Made by a program: the position numbers and the translations under genes
Part shown: in pieces, positions 1-8,360 of the stretch
Position numbering within the stretch: position 1 is the stretch's first letter
Layout of the letters: every line of letters starts with the position of its first letter
Notes under the pieces: generated by a model
The model's database searches: none
Told to the model about the DNA's origin: nothing
The model's input: the letters and a program-made list of their open reading frames with translations, nothing else
Assembly: GCF_017526105.1 (NCBI RefSeq)
Contig: NZ_CP071839.1
Location: 1,980,501-2,044,500 of the forward strand
Length of the DNA: 64,000 bases
Source of the DNA: Streptomyces cyanogenus
Lineage (GTDB): Bacteria > Actinomycetota > Actinomycetes > Streptomycetales > Streptomycetaceae
Direction of reading: 5' to 3'

Positions 1-1370
1 GTGGCCACGGCGGAGGTGGCGGCGCCCTCGCCGGCCTGCACGGCGAGCAGGAGGACGACGGCCAGTCCGGCGAGCCGGGTGCGCTGCCCACCGGCGCGGG
101 CCAGCAGGACGAGCCCCGCGAGGGCGCCCGCGAGGGCGGGCAGCAGCACCGGCCAGGTGTACCAGCCGACCAGCGTGCTGCGGCCGGCGGCGACGACGAT
201 CAGCGCCAGCAGCACGGTCGCGGCGCCCAGCGCCCGCCGGCCGGGGACGCCGTACGCCAGGGCGTGCCAGGCGGCGATCACCAGCAGGCCGCACAGCACG
301 AACGCCTGCCGGTAGGCGCTGCCCTGCGGGGTGGCGAAGGCGTGCCAGACCAGATGGGTGGGGCCCCACTGGAGGGAGAGGGCCACCGCGAGCACCAGCG
401 CCGTCCAGCCGGTGCGGACCGGGACCGGGACCGCCCGGTGGAAGGGCAGCGCAAGGGCGAGGAGCAGGGCGGTGAGGCCGACGTAGAGGGCCGGGGAGCC
501 GAAGCCGTAGGTCGCGGGCAGCAGCCGGGCTGCGACGTCCTCGGCGGGCACCGGGGTGAACTGCCGCACCCGGCCGGGGTAGGCGTGCCGGGTGCCGAAG
601 TAGACGACGGTGACCAGCGGGGCGGCGAGGCCCACGCCGAGGACGGTGGTGAGGGCGGCGCGGCCGGCGGTGGCGAGCGCCTGCCGGCGCGGTGGGCGGG
701 CGAGCAGCAGGCGCAGCAGCAGGACCAGGGCGGCGCCGAGGGTGGCCATGTAGGCGGTGTAGAAGTTGGCGGTCCAGACGAGGGCGACGATCAGGACCCC
801 GGTCAGGCGGCGCCGGCGTCCGGCGAGCGCCCACTCTCCGACCAGGCACAGCAGCGGCAGGGTGATCAGGCCGTCGAGCCACATGGGGTTGTAGGAGGCG
901 TCGGCCGTGCTCCAGCCGCACAGCGCGTACGAGGCGCCGAGCAGGCCCGCCGCCCACCAGCGTCCGGGGCGCAGCGTGAGCAGCAGCCAGGCCATGGCCG
1001 CTGCGGCGGTGGCGGTCTTCAGGAGGGTGACGGCGTAGACGGCGAGGTCGATCTCGTCGCGCGGGAAGAGGGCGACGAGCAGGGCGTAGGGGCTGCCGAG
1101 GTAGGTGCCGAGGTCGGGCAGGAAGGAAGCGCCGTAGCCCGACTGCCAGTTGACGAGGAGGCCGCCGTGGGCCCTGCCGTGCAGCAGGTCCCACAGGTGG
1201 GCGTGGAAGGGCACGTACTGGTTGCCGAGGTCGTTGACGCTGCGGGTGCGGGGGCCGAAGGGATGGCTGCGCGCCAGCACGTCACCGGCGCAGAAGGCGG
1301 TGATCGTGACGGCCGCGGCGAGCAGGGCGGCGGCCCGCCGCGGCGCATGGGGCGAGGTCGAGCGGTCCAT
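1..1370 (-). CDS. YfhO-family integral membrane protein, 3' end beyond window
   Basis: The minus-strand frame is open for about 456 codons from ATG 1368-1370 to the left edge, so the C-terminus is missing. It translates to a polytopic membrane protein with many hydrophobic segments and the early motif NDLGNQYVPFHAHLWDLLHG, a loop with GYGASF...GSP, and WTANFYTAYM, all typical of YfhO proteins. The family resembles GT-C glycosyltransferases and is linked in Firmicutes to glycosylation of cell-surface polymers; the substrate here is unknown. The long plus-strand readings over it are compositionally artefactual (Gly/Arg/Glu-rich). Confident on family, not on function. Confidence 0.85.
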   Translation of the reverse strand, partial: MDRSTSPHAPRRAAALLAAAVTITAFCAGDVLARSHPFGPRTRSVNDLGNQYVPFHAHLWDLLHGRAHGGLLVNWQSGYGASFLPDLGTYLGSPYALLVALFPRDEIDLAVYAVTLLKTATAAAAMAWLLLTLRPGRWWAAGLLGASYALCGWSTADASYNPMWLDGLITLPLLCLVGEWALAGRRRRLTGVLIVALVWTANFYTAYMATLGAALVLLLRLLLARPPRRQALATAGRAALTTVLGVGLAAPLVTVVYFGTRHAYPGRVRQFTPVPAEDVAARLLPATYGFGSPALYVGLTALLLALALPFHRAVPVPVRTGWTALVLAVALSLQWGPTHLVWHAFATPQGSAYRQAFVLCGLLVIAAWHALAYGVPGRRALGAATVLLALIVVAAGRSTLVGWYTWPVLLPALAGALAGLVLLARAGGQRTRLAGLAVVLLLAVQAGEGAATSAVA

Positions 1371-1584
1371 GTGTCGGGAGGCCCCCAGCGAATTCATTTC
1401 GTCTGTTTCGCCGACTTAGACGGGGCTTCTTTCCGCATGGTTGTGTGCTCACCAAAAAGTGGGGCGAGTTCCTCCGAATACGGGGAACATCGCATGAATT
1501 CCCGGATGCCCGGGAAAACAGCGGCTTTCCGAGAGGTGTTTTTTAGGTGAATCCCCTGACCGGCCGCACAGCCCGCGGCCGCGG

Positions 1585-4071
1585 CTACTTCTGCTTGATC
1601 CGCAGGAACGTGACGGAGTTCGCCGGGAAGGTGTACGTGAACTTCCGCGCGACTTGGGTCAGGGTGGACGTCCGCGGGGCGACGGCCGTGGACGTCTCGG
1701 TGTTGACCGCGTCCGGCGCGGCGGCGAGCGTGGTCGCCTCGGCCCTGGACGCGACCCGGGCAGCGCCGAGGTCGATGGCCGTACGGGCGGCGGCGGACCG
1801 GGCGTTGACGACCTTGACGATGAGCTCGCCGGTCTTCGCGTCGCGGGTGACGACCTGGCGGAACGGCTCGGCCGGCTTGTCGTCGGTGAAGCTGCCCCAC
1901 TCCTTGCCGTCGAGGGAGAGGGTGACCTGGCGGCCCCGCACCTTGATGTCGATGTCGTAGGCGCGGCCCGTGTCGATCGACCCGGCCTTGGAGATCAGCG
2001 TCGACTTGCCGCCGTCCACGGCCTGCTCGACCGCCGACCGGGTGTTGTTCCAGCCGCCCAGGTTCCACCAGTAGTAGCTGCCGGTGTCCTTGACCCCGAA
2101 GGCGACGAGGAAGCCTTCCCTGCCGGACGTCTTGGTGGCCTTCACGTGCAGGTCGTAGTCGTGCCAGTGGACGTCACCGGCCTGGACCATGGTGTTCTCG
2201 GCGGTGTCGTCCGTCTGGACGTACCGGCCGCCCTGGACGGTCCAGCTGCCGGTGCCGGTGTGGGTCCACTGCGAGGCGTCACCGGAGAAGTCGTCGCTCA
2301 GCAGGGTCCTGCCGTCGGCGGCGGTGACCGACACGTCGTCGTAGGCGGCGCCGGTGTTCCAGGTGGACAGGCCGACGGCGCCGGTGACGGGCCCGTTCAG
2401 GCCCGGGGTGCCGGTGGCCGTGCTGGGCACGACGCGGTCGCCCACGTTGGTCATGAACAGCTTCTGGACCTCGTAGTCGGCCGAGCCCCAGGAGGCGTGG
2501 TTGTTGAACCACACCATGTCCGGGCTCCACTGCACGTAGTCCTCGTTGGCGAACAGCGGGGCGTACGAGGCGAGCTTGACGACGTCCGCGTTGCGCTCCA
2601 GGCCGGTCATGTACGCCGCCTCGGCGAGGCCGTTCCTGAAGGCGTTGCCCTGGGAGGCGTACTCGCCGAGGAAGACCTTCGGGCCGGAGCGGTCGTAGGA
2701 GTCGTAGCGGTCGTTGTTCTGCAGGAACCACCGCGGGCTGTTGTAGTAGTGCTCGTCGACCATGTCGACCTTGGCGGCCCGGTTGAGCTTCCAGGCCGTG
2801 TCGAAGACGGGACCGGCGTCGTCGGGGCCGGAGTTGGAGATCACCTGCACGTACGGGTACTTCGCCTGGACGGCCGCGCGGAACTGCCGGAAGCGGGCGA
2901 AGAACTCGTTCGGCAGGTTCTCCTCGTTGCCGACCTCGATGTGGGTGAGGTGGAAGGGCTCGGGGTGGCCCATCGCGGCCCGCTTCCTGCCCCACTCGCT
3001 CGTCACCGGTCCGTTGGCGAACTCGACGAGGTCGAGGGTGTCCTGGATGTGCCGCTCCAGCAGGGCGTCGTCGGCGACGGCCGTGTCCTGGCCGCAGCCG
3101 GTGACGAGGGCCGGCACGACGGGCAGCGGCATGGCGCCGACGTCCTCGGCGAAGCGGAAGTACTCGTAGTAGCCGAGGCCGTAGCTCTGGTTGTAGCCCC
3201 AGAAGTCGGCGTTCGTGGCGCGGGTCTCGACCGGGCCTACGGTGTCCTTCCACTGGTAGGAGCGCTTGCGCTGCCAGCCGGAGGCCTCGCTGTAGTCCTG
3301 CATGGAGCCCGTGTTGACCAGGCAGCCTCCGGGGAAGCGGACGAAGCCCGGGTGCAGGGCGGCGACCTTCTCGGCGAGGTCCTTGCGCAGGCCGTTGGGC
3401 TCGTGCCGGTAGGTGTCGCGCGGGAAGAGGGACACCATGTCCAGGCTGGTAGCGGCGTCGGCGGCCACGGTGAGCCGGCCGGTGGTGCTGGTGCGGCCGG
3501 CCGCGAAGGACGCCTCGTACCGGGCCCAGCCGTCCTTCTTCACGGCGATCCGCCGGGCGGTCGCGAGCGGGCCGCCGGAGTCCTGGAGGGTCACGGTGAG
3601 GCTGCTGCCGGCGTCGCCGCGGGCCCAGACCGAGAAGTCGTAGGTCTTGCCGTCCTGGACCGCGATGCCGGTGTTGTAGCCGGCGTTGGTCACGGAGGAA
3701 CCGGCGCCCAGAGAGAGGTAGTCGCGGTTGCGGCCGTTGAGCCGGCCGGAGTCGTTCACGACCTGCGCGGTGCCGGAGACCGTCCACGCGGTCAGCGGGG
3801 TGTACGACCTGTTGTCGTCGGTGGAGTACTCGAAGGACCGGTTCTGGACGAGTTCGGCGTACAGGCCGCCGTCGGCGGCGCGGTTGATGTCCTCGAAGAA
3901 GACGCCGTACATCGTCTTGTCGATCTTCGGCCCGGTGGCGGTGGGGTCGACGGTGATCGAGTAGTCGGTGACGTCCTCGGCGTGGGCGGGGGCGGGGGCG
4001 GGGAGGACGGCCGTGGCGAGCAGGACGGCGCTCGTTCCCAGGCCGAGTCTTAAGCGGGTGGTGCGCGACAT
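1585..4071 (-). CDS. Secreted alpha-L-arabinofuranosidase, GH51, with inserted lectin-like domain
   Basis: 828 aa from ATG 4071, chosen because a classical signal peptide follows at once (MSRTTRLRLGLG...PAHA, cleavage near residue 31) and GCGGAG lies just upstream. The order is signal peptide, a CBM4/9-like beta-sandwich around residues 100-200, a TIM barrel and a C-terminal beta domain. The acid/base is E383 in GNEE and the nucleophile E470 in GEYA, so the enzyme should be active. An insertion of about 180 residues (roughly 555-735, containing DDFSGD and YYWWNLGGW) splits the C-terminal domain and looks like a LamG/GH16-type concanavalin-like module. It would release arabinose from plant arabinoxylan or arabinan outside the cell. 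Confidence 0.93.
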   Translation of the reverse strand: MSRTTRLRLGLGTSAVLLATAVLPAPAPAHAEDVTDYSITVDPTATGPKIDKTMYGVFFEDINRAADGGLYAELVQNRSFEYSTDDNRSYTPLTAWTVSGTAQVVNDSGRLNGRNRDYLSLGAGSSVTNAGYNTGIAVQDGKTYDFSVWARGDAGSSLTVTLQDSGGPLATARRIAVKKDGWARYEASFAAGRTSTTGRLTVAADAATSLDMVSLFPRDTYRHEPNGLRKDLAEKVAALHPGFVRFPGGCLVNTGSMQDYSEASGWQRKRSYQWKDTVGPVETRATNADFWGYNQSYGLGYYEYFRFAEDVGAMPLPVVPALVTGCGQDTAVADDALLERHIQDTLDLVEFANGPVTSEWGRKRAAMGHPEPFHLTHIEVGNEENLPNEFFARFRQFRAAVQAKYPYVQVISNSGPDDAGPVFDTAWKLNRAAKVDMVDEHYYNSPRWFLQNNDRYDSYDRSGPKVFLGEYASQGNAFRNGLAEAAYMTGLERNADVVKLASYAPLFANEDYVQWSPDMVWFNNHASWGSADYEVQKLFMTNVGDRVVPSTATGTPGLNGPVTGAVGLSTWNTGAAYDDVSVTAADGRTLLSDDFSGDASQWTHTGTGSWTVQGGRYVQTDDTAENTMVQAGDVHWHDYDLHVKATKTSGREGFLVAFGVKDTGSYYWWNLGGWNNTRSAVEQAVDGGKSTLISKAGSIDTGRAYDIDIKVRGRQVTLSLDGKEWGSFTDDKPAEPFRQVVTRDAKTGELIVKVVNARSAAARTAIDLGAARVASRAEATTLAAAPDAVNTETSTAVAPRTSTLTQVARKFTYTFPANSVTFLRIKQK

Positions 4072-4092
4072 GGATACTCCGCGGGCTCTTGG

Positions 4093-4129
4093 CGTTCGAA
4101 ATATCAGACATTGGTCAGCACTTCGAACG
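4093..4129. promoter_or_regulatory. Inverted repeat, candidate operator of the arabinofuranosidase gene
   Basis: CGTTCGAA at 4093-4100 and TTCGAACG at 4122-4129 are perfect 8-bp arms, each holding the palindrome TTCGAA, with centres 27 bp apart. They sit 22-58 bp upstream of the arabinofuranosidase start, between divergent genes, which suits a sugar-responsive repressor. The regulator is not identifiable in this window. Confidence 0.45.
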
Positions 4130-4183
4130 GCAAGATAGGGAAGGGGTATGGACACGTCAATGGGGCGGACGCGGTCGCCCCCG

Positions 4184-4189
4184 TAAGCT
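4184..4189 (+). promoter_or_regulatory. -10 box of a probable leaderless promoter
   Basis: TAAGCT lies 6 nt before the ATG at 4196 and there is no ribosome-binding site, so transcription should start at or next to the A of the start codon. Confidence 0.45.
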
Positions 4190-4195
4190 CGCCTC

Positions 4196-4666
4196 ATGGA
4201 TGTGCTGACGCCGCACGGCGAAACGCGCGGGTTCTGGCCGGTGCCCGACGTCCTGGCCCATCTGGCCGGACGCTGGCGTGTCGAGCGCACCGTGCGGGAT
4301 CTGGCGAGCGGCGCCGAGGGCCGTTTCACCGGGACCACCGTCTTCAGCCCGCTGGACGGTGGCGGGCTGCTGCACGAGGAGTCCGGCACCTTCACCTGGG
4401 ACGGGACGGCCCGGCCGGCCACCCGGACGCTGCGGTTCCTGCCGGGGCCCACGCCGGGCCGGGCGGACGTGCGGTTCGCCGACGGCCGGCCCTTCCACGA
4501 GCTGGACCTGACCACCGGGCGGTACGTCGCCGGCCACCCCTGCGCGGCCGACTTCTACCGGGGCGAGTTCACCGTCCAAGACGCCGACCACTGGCGCACG
4601 GTGTGGCGGGTCGGCGGCCCGGCGAAGGACCTCGTCCTGACCACCGACTACGTGCGCGAGCGCTGA
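4196..4666 (+). CDS. DUF6314 family protein
   Basis: 156 aa, with no signal peptide or membrane segment. The sequence is a small beta-rich fold that reads like the actinobacterial DUF6314 family: LAGRWRVERTVRDL near the N-terminus, FxGTTxFSPxDGGGLLHEESG, then YRGEF and WRVGGPAKD near the end. The function of the family is not established. The gene is read towards a minus-strand gene and the two 3' ends overlap by 19 bp. The start is supported by a -10 box immediately upstream. Confidence 0.82.
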   Translation: MDVLTPHGETRGFWPVPDVLAHLAGRWRVERTVRDLASGAEGRFTGTTVFSPLDGGGLLHEESGTFTWDGTARPATRTLRFLPGPTPGRADVRFADGRPFHELDLTTGRYVAGHPCAADFYRGEFTVQDADHWRTVWRVGGPAKDLVLTTDYVRER

Positions 4667-5241
4667 GCCGGGATCCCGTCGAAGCGGAGGTTCCAGCGGC
4701 CCGAGCGGCCGGAGACCGTGGTCGTGGACAGCGGACGGACGTCGATGTTCCAGTAGCTCGACGGCGGCGCCTTCAGGGCGTAGACCAGGGCCGCCCGGAT
4801 CACGGACGGCTCGGCCACGGCGACGATCCGGCCGGCGTCGTCCACCGGCCGGGTGTCCAGCCAGCCGCCGACCCGGGAGATGAACGCCAGCAGGGACTCG
4901 CCGCCGTGCGGGGTGGCACGCGGGTCGGCGAGCCAGGAGTCCACCGCCTCCGGCTCCCGGGCCATCGCCTCCCCCAGCGTCAGCCCGCGCCAGCGGCCCA
5001 TGTCGCAGTCCCGCAGCGCGAGCTGGACCAGCGGGGCGTACCCCAGCGCGTCGCCGGTGGCCCGGCTGCGCGGGGTCGGCGAGCAGTAGCGCAGCTCGGC
5101 CGCCGCCAGCGGCAGCAGGTCCCCGGCGACGCGCTGCACCTCGTCCCATCCGGCCTGGTCCAGCGGCCGGTCGTCCTCGAAGCGCTCCGCGAGCAGCGGG
5201 GCACCGCGCGCGGCGGCGACGAACGTCACCCTCAGTGGCAT
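4648..5241 (-). CDS. Histidine-phosphatase-fold protein lacking both catalytic histidines
   Basis: 197 aa. The overall pattern is that of the histidine phosphatase (phosphoglycerate-mutase-like) superfamily: an N-terminal strand leading to a phosphate loop, CSPTPRSRATGDALG in the middle, HGGESL around residue 112, and a late strand followed by VIRAALVYAL. However, the RHGE loop reads VAAARGAPLLAERF, and the second histidine motif (usually HGxxIR) reads VAEPSVIRAAL. The phospho-accepting His and its partner are therefore replaced by Ala and Glu. It may be a binding or regulatory protein, or an enzyme with altered chemistry. Start ATG at 5241. Confidence 0.72.
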   Translation of the reverse strand: MPLRVTFVAAARGAPLLAERFEDDRPLDQAGWDEVQRVAGDLLPLAAAELRYCSPTPRSRATGDALGYAPLVQLALRDCDMGRWRGLTLGEAMAREPEAVDSWLADPRATPHGGESLLAFISRVGGWLDTRPVDDAGRIVAVAEPSVIRAALVYALKAPPSSYWNIDVRPLSTTTVSGRSGRWNLRFDGIPAQRSRT

Positions 5242-5314
5242 GCGGTGATGGTGAGCCGCCGGGAGGTGCAGGTCAAGGGCCGTTACAGCGGAGTTACCAG
5301 AGGTATGCGCATGT

Positions 5315-5767
5315 TTACCCGAAGGGGGTGTGCACCATCCACTGGTCGGGCCGGTCCAGCGGCCGGAAGCCGATCTTCGCGTACACCCCGTGCGCGTCGT
5401 GCGTGGCGAGCAGGACGCGGCGCACCCCGAAGGGCTTGAGGTGGTCGCGGATGCGGCCGACGAACGCCGTGCCGATGCCCTTGCCGCGCACCGACGGGTC
5501 GACGTACACGTCCGCGAGCCAGGCGAAGAGTGCCTGGTCCGTGACCGCGCGCGCGTACGCCACCTGCTCGCCCGAGGCCGTGTCGTACACCCCGAAGTTC
5601 AGCGAGTGCGCCATCGCCCGCTCGTGCTGTTCGCGCGGGCGGTCGATCGCCCAGTACGCGTCGGACGACAGCCAGCCGTGCACGCGGCCGACGTCGACGC
5701 GGGCGGTGTCGGCGGAGAACTCGTAACCGTCGGGGAGAACCGGTGTATCGCTCATGCGGTGGATCAT
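5315..5767 (-). CDS. GNAT family N-acetyltransferase
   Basis: 150 aa if read from ATG 5767, or 146 aa from ATG 5755 (MSDTPVLPDGYEF). The acetyl-CoA-binding motif A is clear: LADVYVDPSVRGKGIGTAFV, followed by VLLATHDAHGVYAKIGFRPL. The acceptor is unknown. The upstream MocR gene ends in TGATG, so its stop overlaps ATG 5767 by one base. No Shine-Dalgarno precedes either start, so translational coupling favours the longer form. Confidence 0.85.
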   Translation of the reverse strand: MIHRMSDTPVLPDGYEFSADTARVDVGRVHGWLSSDAYWAIDRPREQHERAMAHSLNFGVYDTASGEQVAYARAVTDQALFAWLADVYVDPSVRGKGIGTAFVGRIRDHLKPFGVRRVLLATHDAHGVYAKIGFRPLDRPDQWMVHTPFG

Positions 5768-7233
5768 CACAGGGCCGGCCGCGGCCGGGCGAGCGGATTT
5801 CCGACGACCTCGTCGCACGCCGCCCGCAGCCGCCGGACGCCTTCCGCGATCTCCCCGGTGCCGGCCACCGCCGCGAAGCTCAGGCGGAGGTGGGCGGCGG
5901 GCGGTTCGGCGCTGAAGTAGGGGCGGCCGGGGGTGAGGGCGACGCCCGCGCGCAGGGCCGCCGCGGTCAGCGCGCCCTCGTCCGTGCCCTCGGGCAGCCG
6001 CAGCCACAGGTGGTACCCGCCGGACGGGATGTGCGGCAGCACGAGTTCGGGCAGCTGCCGGGCGAGCGCGCCCGTCATCGCGTCGCGGCGGGTCTTCAGC
6101 TCGGCCGAGAGCGCCCGCAGGTGGCGGGGCCAGGCCGGGGAGCCGACGAGTTCCAGGGCGGCCTCCTGGAGCGGCCGGGGGACGAAGAAGCTGTCCACGA
6201 CCTGGATGGCGCGCAGCCTTTCCAGCACCGGCCCGTGCGCGGCCAGCGCGCTCACCCGGAAGCTGGGCGAGGTCGCCTTGGTCAGCGAGCCGACGTGGAC
6301 GACGACGCCGTCCGGGTCGTCGGCGGCCAGCGGGCGGGGCAGCGGGCCGGCGTCGGCGTGCACCAGCCGGCGGACGAAGTCGTCCTCGACCACGAACGCG
6401 CCGGCCTCGCGGGCGATACGCAGCACCTCGGCGCGCCGGGCGGGCGCCAGCACGGCACCGGTGGGGTTCTGGAACAGCGGCTGGCAGACGAAGACCCGGG
6501 CGCCGGTGGCGTGGAAGGCGTCGGCGAGCAGACCGGGCCGTACCCCGTCGGGGTCCACGGGCACCGGGACGGGCCGCAGACCGGCCGCGCGGGCGAGGGC
6601 CAGCATGCCCGGGTAGGTGGGCGACTCCACGAGCACGGGCGCGCCGGGCGGGGCGAGCGCGCGCAGGGCGGTGGCCAGCGCGGCCTGGCCGCCCGCCGCG
6701 ATCAGCACCTCGGCGGCGGTGACGGCGCCGCCGATGCCGCGGGCGAACCACTCCCGCAGTTCCGGCAGCCCTTCGAGCGGCGGTCTCCCCCAGGCGCCGG
6801 GCCGTCGCCCGGCCCGGGCCAGCGCCGCCGCCATGGCCCGCTCCGGCTGGAGCGAGGGGTGCAGATAGCCGCCGTTGAACTCCAGCACCCCGGGCGGCGG
6901 CGCGGCCAGCGAGACCGTGACACCGGAGGCGTCCACCGTGCGCGGCACGAGGTCGGGGGTGCCGTCGGCGCTCAGCGCGACCTCCTGCCAGGAGGTGTCC
7001 CCGGCGGGGGGCTCCGGGCTGTGCGGCCGGGCCCGGAAGGCGCCGGCGCCCGGCCGGGTGACCACCAGACCCTCGGCGGCGAGCTGGGCGAGCGCCCGGG
7101 AGACGGTCACCGGGCTGACCCGGAACCGCTCGACCAGCGCCCGGCTCGACGGGAGCTTTCCACCCGGAGAGTAGCGGTCGAGCTCGCCACGGAGCCGTTC
7201 TGCCAGTTCACCGACGCTGCTACGCTGTTGCAT
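5767..7233 (-). CDS. MocR-type regulator: GntR winged helix plus PLP aminotransferase domain
   Basis: 488 aa. Residues about 1-70 form a GntR winged helix (GGKLPSSRALVERFRVSPVTVSRAL). The rest is a fold-I aminotransferase domain with PLP-binding K319 in VGSLTKATSPSFRVSALA and a conserved terminal arginine region. Such MocR proteins sense PLP or amino compounds and usually control a divergent neighbour. Here that is an EamA transporter whose ATG overlaps this ATG within CATG at 7231-7234. A -10-like TACTCT lies just upstream on the minus strand, so the mRNA is probably leaderless or nearly so. Confidence 0.92.
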   Translation of the reverse strand: MQQRSSVGELAERLRGELDRYSPGGKLPSSRALVERFRVSPVTVSRALAQLAAEGLVVTRPGAGAFRARPHSPEPPAGDTSWQEVALSADGTPDLVPRTVDASGVTVSLAAPPPGVLEFNGGYLHPSLQPERAMAAALARAGRRPGAWGRPPLEGLPELREWFARGIGGAVTAAEVLIAAGGQAALATALRALAPPGAPVLVESPTYPGMLALARAAGLRPVPVPVDPDGVRPGLLADAFHATGARVFVCQPLFQNPTGAVLAPARRAEVLRIAREAGAFVVEDDFVRRLVHADAGPLPRPLAADDPDGVVVHVGSLTKATSPSFRVSALAAHGPVLERLRAIQVVDSFFVPRPLQEAALELVGSPAWPRHLRALSAELKTRRDAMTGALARQLPELVLPHIPSGGYHLWLRLPEGTDEGALTAAALRAGVALTPGRPYFSAEPPAAHLRLSFAAVAGTGEIAEGVRRLRAACDEVVGNPLARPRPAL

Positions 7234-7255
7234 GAGAACACAGAGTAGCGCTACT
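7221..7255. promoter_or_regulatory. Divergent overlapping promoter and operator between mocR and eamA genes
   Basis: TACGCT at 7221-7226 is a plus-strand -10 box six bases before ATG 7232. On the minus strand TACTCT precedes ATG 7233. The perfect 12-bp palindrome AGTAGCGCTACT at 7244-7255 covers the second promoter. A related half-site, GCTACGCT at 7219-7226, covers the first. One regulator bound here would block both genes. Confidence 0.5.
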
Positions 7256-8143
7256 ACTGCGAGCCCGATAGCAGTCACCGCTCCCCGGGAGCCGCGGGCA
7301 CTCGGCACCGCCCAGGCCGCCCTCGGCGTGGTCGCCTTCTCGCTGACCTTCCCCTCGACCGCCTGGGGGCTGGAGAGCTTCGGCCCCTGGTCGCTCGTGG
7401 CGGTGCGCGGCGTGCTCGCCGCCCTGGTCGCCGGCGGCTGCCTGCTCGCCCTGCGGGTGCCGCTTCCGGCGCCGCGCCGTCTCGCCGGCCTCGCCGTGGT
7501 CGCCGCCGGAGTGGTGCTGGGCTTCCCGCTGCTGACCACGCTCGCCCTGCAGACCTCCACCACCGCCCACGCGGCCGTCGTGGTGGGGCTGCTGCCGCTG
7601 ACCACGGCCGTGTTCTCGGCGCTGCGCACGGGTGCCCGGCCCTCCCGCCGGTTCTGGCTGGCGGCCGTGGCGGGCGCGGTGGCCGTGCTCGCCTTCACCG
7701 TCGGCCAGAGCGGCGGCGCGCTCACCGCGGCCGACGGCTTTCTGTTCGGGGCGCTGCTGGTGTGCGCGGCCGGGTACACCGAGGGCGGCCGGCTGGCCCG
7801 GGTCATGCCGGGCTGGCAGGTCATCGGCTGGGCGCTGGTGCTGTGTCTGCCGCTGACCGTGCCGGCCGCGGTGCTGGCGCTGTCGTACGAGCCGGTGCAC
7901 CCGAGCGTCCACGGGGTGACGGGCCTGGTGTGGGTGGCGGTCGGTTCGACGTTCTTCGGGCTGCTGGTCTGGTACCGGGGGATGGCGGCCATCGGCATCC
8001 CCCGGGCCAGCCAGTTGCAGTTGGCCCAGCCCCTGCTCACACTGGTGTGGTCGGCGCTGCTGCTGGGCGAGCACTTCACGGTGGCCGCTCCCCTGACCGC
8101 CGTGGCCGTGCTCGTGTGCATCGCCGTCACCCAGCGGTCGTGA
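7232..8143 (+). CDS. EamA/DMT-family drug or metabolite transporter
   Basis: 303 aa with about ten predicted transmembrane helices arranged as two EamA repeats of roughly 140 residues; the second repeat ends VAAPLTAVAVLVCIAVTQ. The family exports amino acids, purines and small metabolites across the cytoplasmic membrane, often under control of a linked MocR protein as here. ATG 7232 is the only suitable start before the first helix and lies at the 5' end of a probable leaderless transcript. The substrate is not deducible. Confidence 0.9.
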   Translation: MRTQSSATTASPIAVTAPREPRALGTAQAALGVVAFSLTFPSTAWGLESFGPWSLVAVRGVLAALVAGGCLLALRVPLPAPRRLAGLAVVAAGVVLGFPLLTTLALQTSTTAHAAVVVGLLPLTTAVFSALRTGARPSRRFWLAAVAGAVAVLAFTVGQSGGALTAADGFLFGALLVCAAGYTEGGRLARVMPGWQVIGWALVLCLPLTVPAAVLALSYEPVHPSVHGVTGLVWVAVGSTFFGLLVWYRGMAAIGIPRASQLQLAQPLLTLVWSALLLGEHFTVAAPLTAVAVLVCIAVTQRS

Positions 8144-8162
8144 GCGTGAGGAGGGCCGGTAG

Positions 8163-8360
8163 ATGCGCGCATCCAAGGGCGACAAGCTTGTCCAGCACGG
8201 CAGGGTGGTGGGCCAGCACGACCAGGTCACCGAAGTCGTCGAGGTGATGGGTGAGAACGGCAACCCGCCCTATCGCGTCCGCTTCGACGACGGCCACGAG
8301 GCGATCATGTCCCCCGGCCCCGACTGCCAGGTCAAGCACCGGGACAAGCAACAGCAGTAG
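8163..8360 (+). CDS. DUF1918 domain protein
   Basis: 65 aa, almost entirely one DUF1918 domain: GDKLVQHGRVVGQHDQVTEVVEVMGENG followed by YRVRFDDGHEAIMSPGPD. The fold is a small SH3-like barrel common in Streptomyces; its function is unknown. The start ATG 8163 follows GTGAGGAGGGCCGG, a good ribosome-binding site. It lies 19 bp after the EamA gene and may be co-transcribed. Its stop directly abuts the stop of the convergent glycosidase gene. Confidence 0.85.
   Translation: MRASKGDKLVQHGRVVGQHDQVTEVVEVMGENGNPPYRVRFDDGHEAIMSPGPDCQVKHRDKQQQ

Noticed and set aside
1499..1516. Hairpin TTCCCGG-ATGC-CCGGGAA as a terminator of the YfhO upstream region
   Set aside because: It lies upstream of the YfhO gene with no U-tract on the minus strand; the T6 at 1538-1543 is on the other strand where no gene ends, so no clear function.
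264..1550. 428-codon plus-strand reading
   Set aside because: It is antisense to the YfhO gene and consists of Gly/Glu/Gln/Arg-rich low-complexity residues typical of the complementary frame in GC-rich DNA.
1654..4053. 799-codon plus-strand reading
   Set aside because: Exactly antisense to the GH51 gene; no motif, and the composition (Val/Gly/Asp) is that of a shadow frame.
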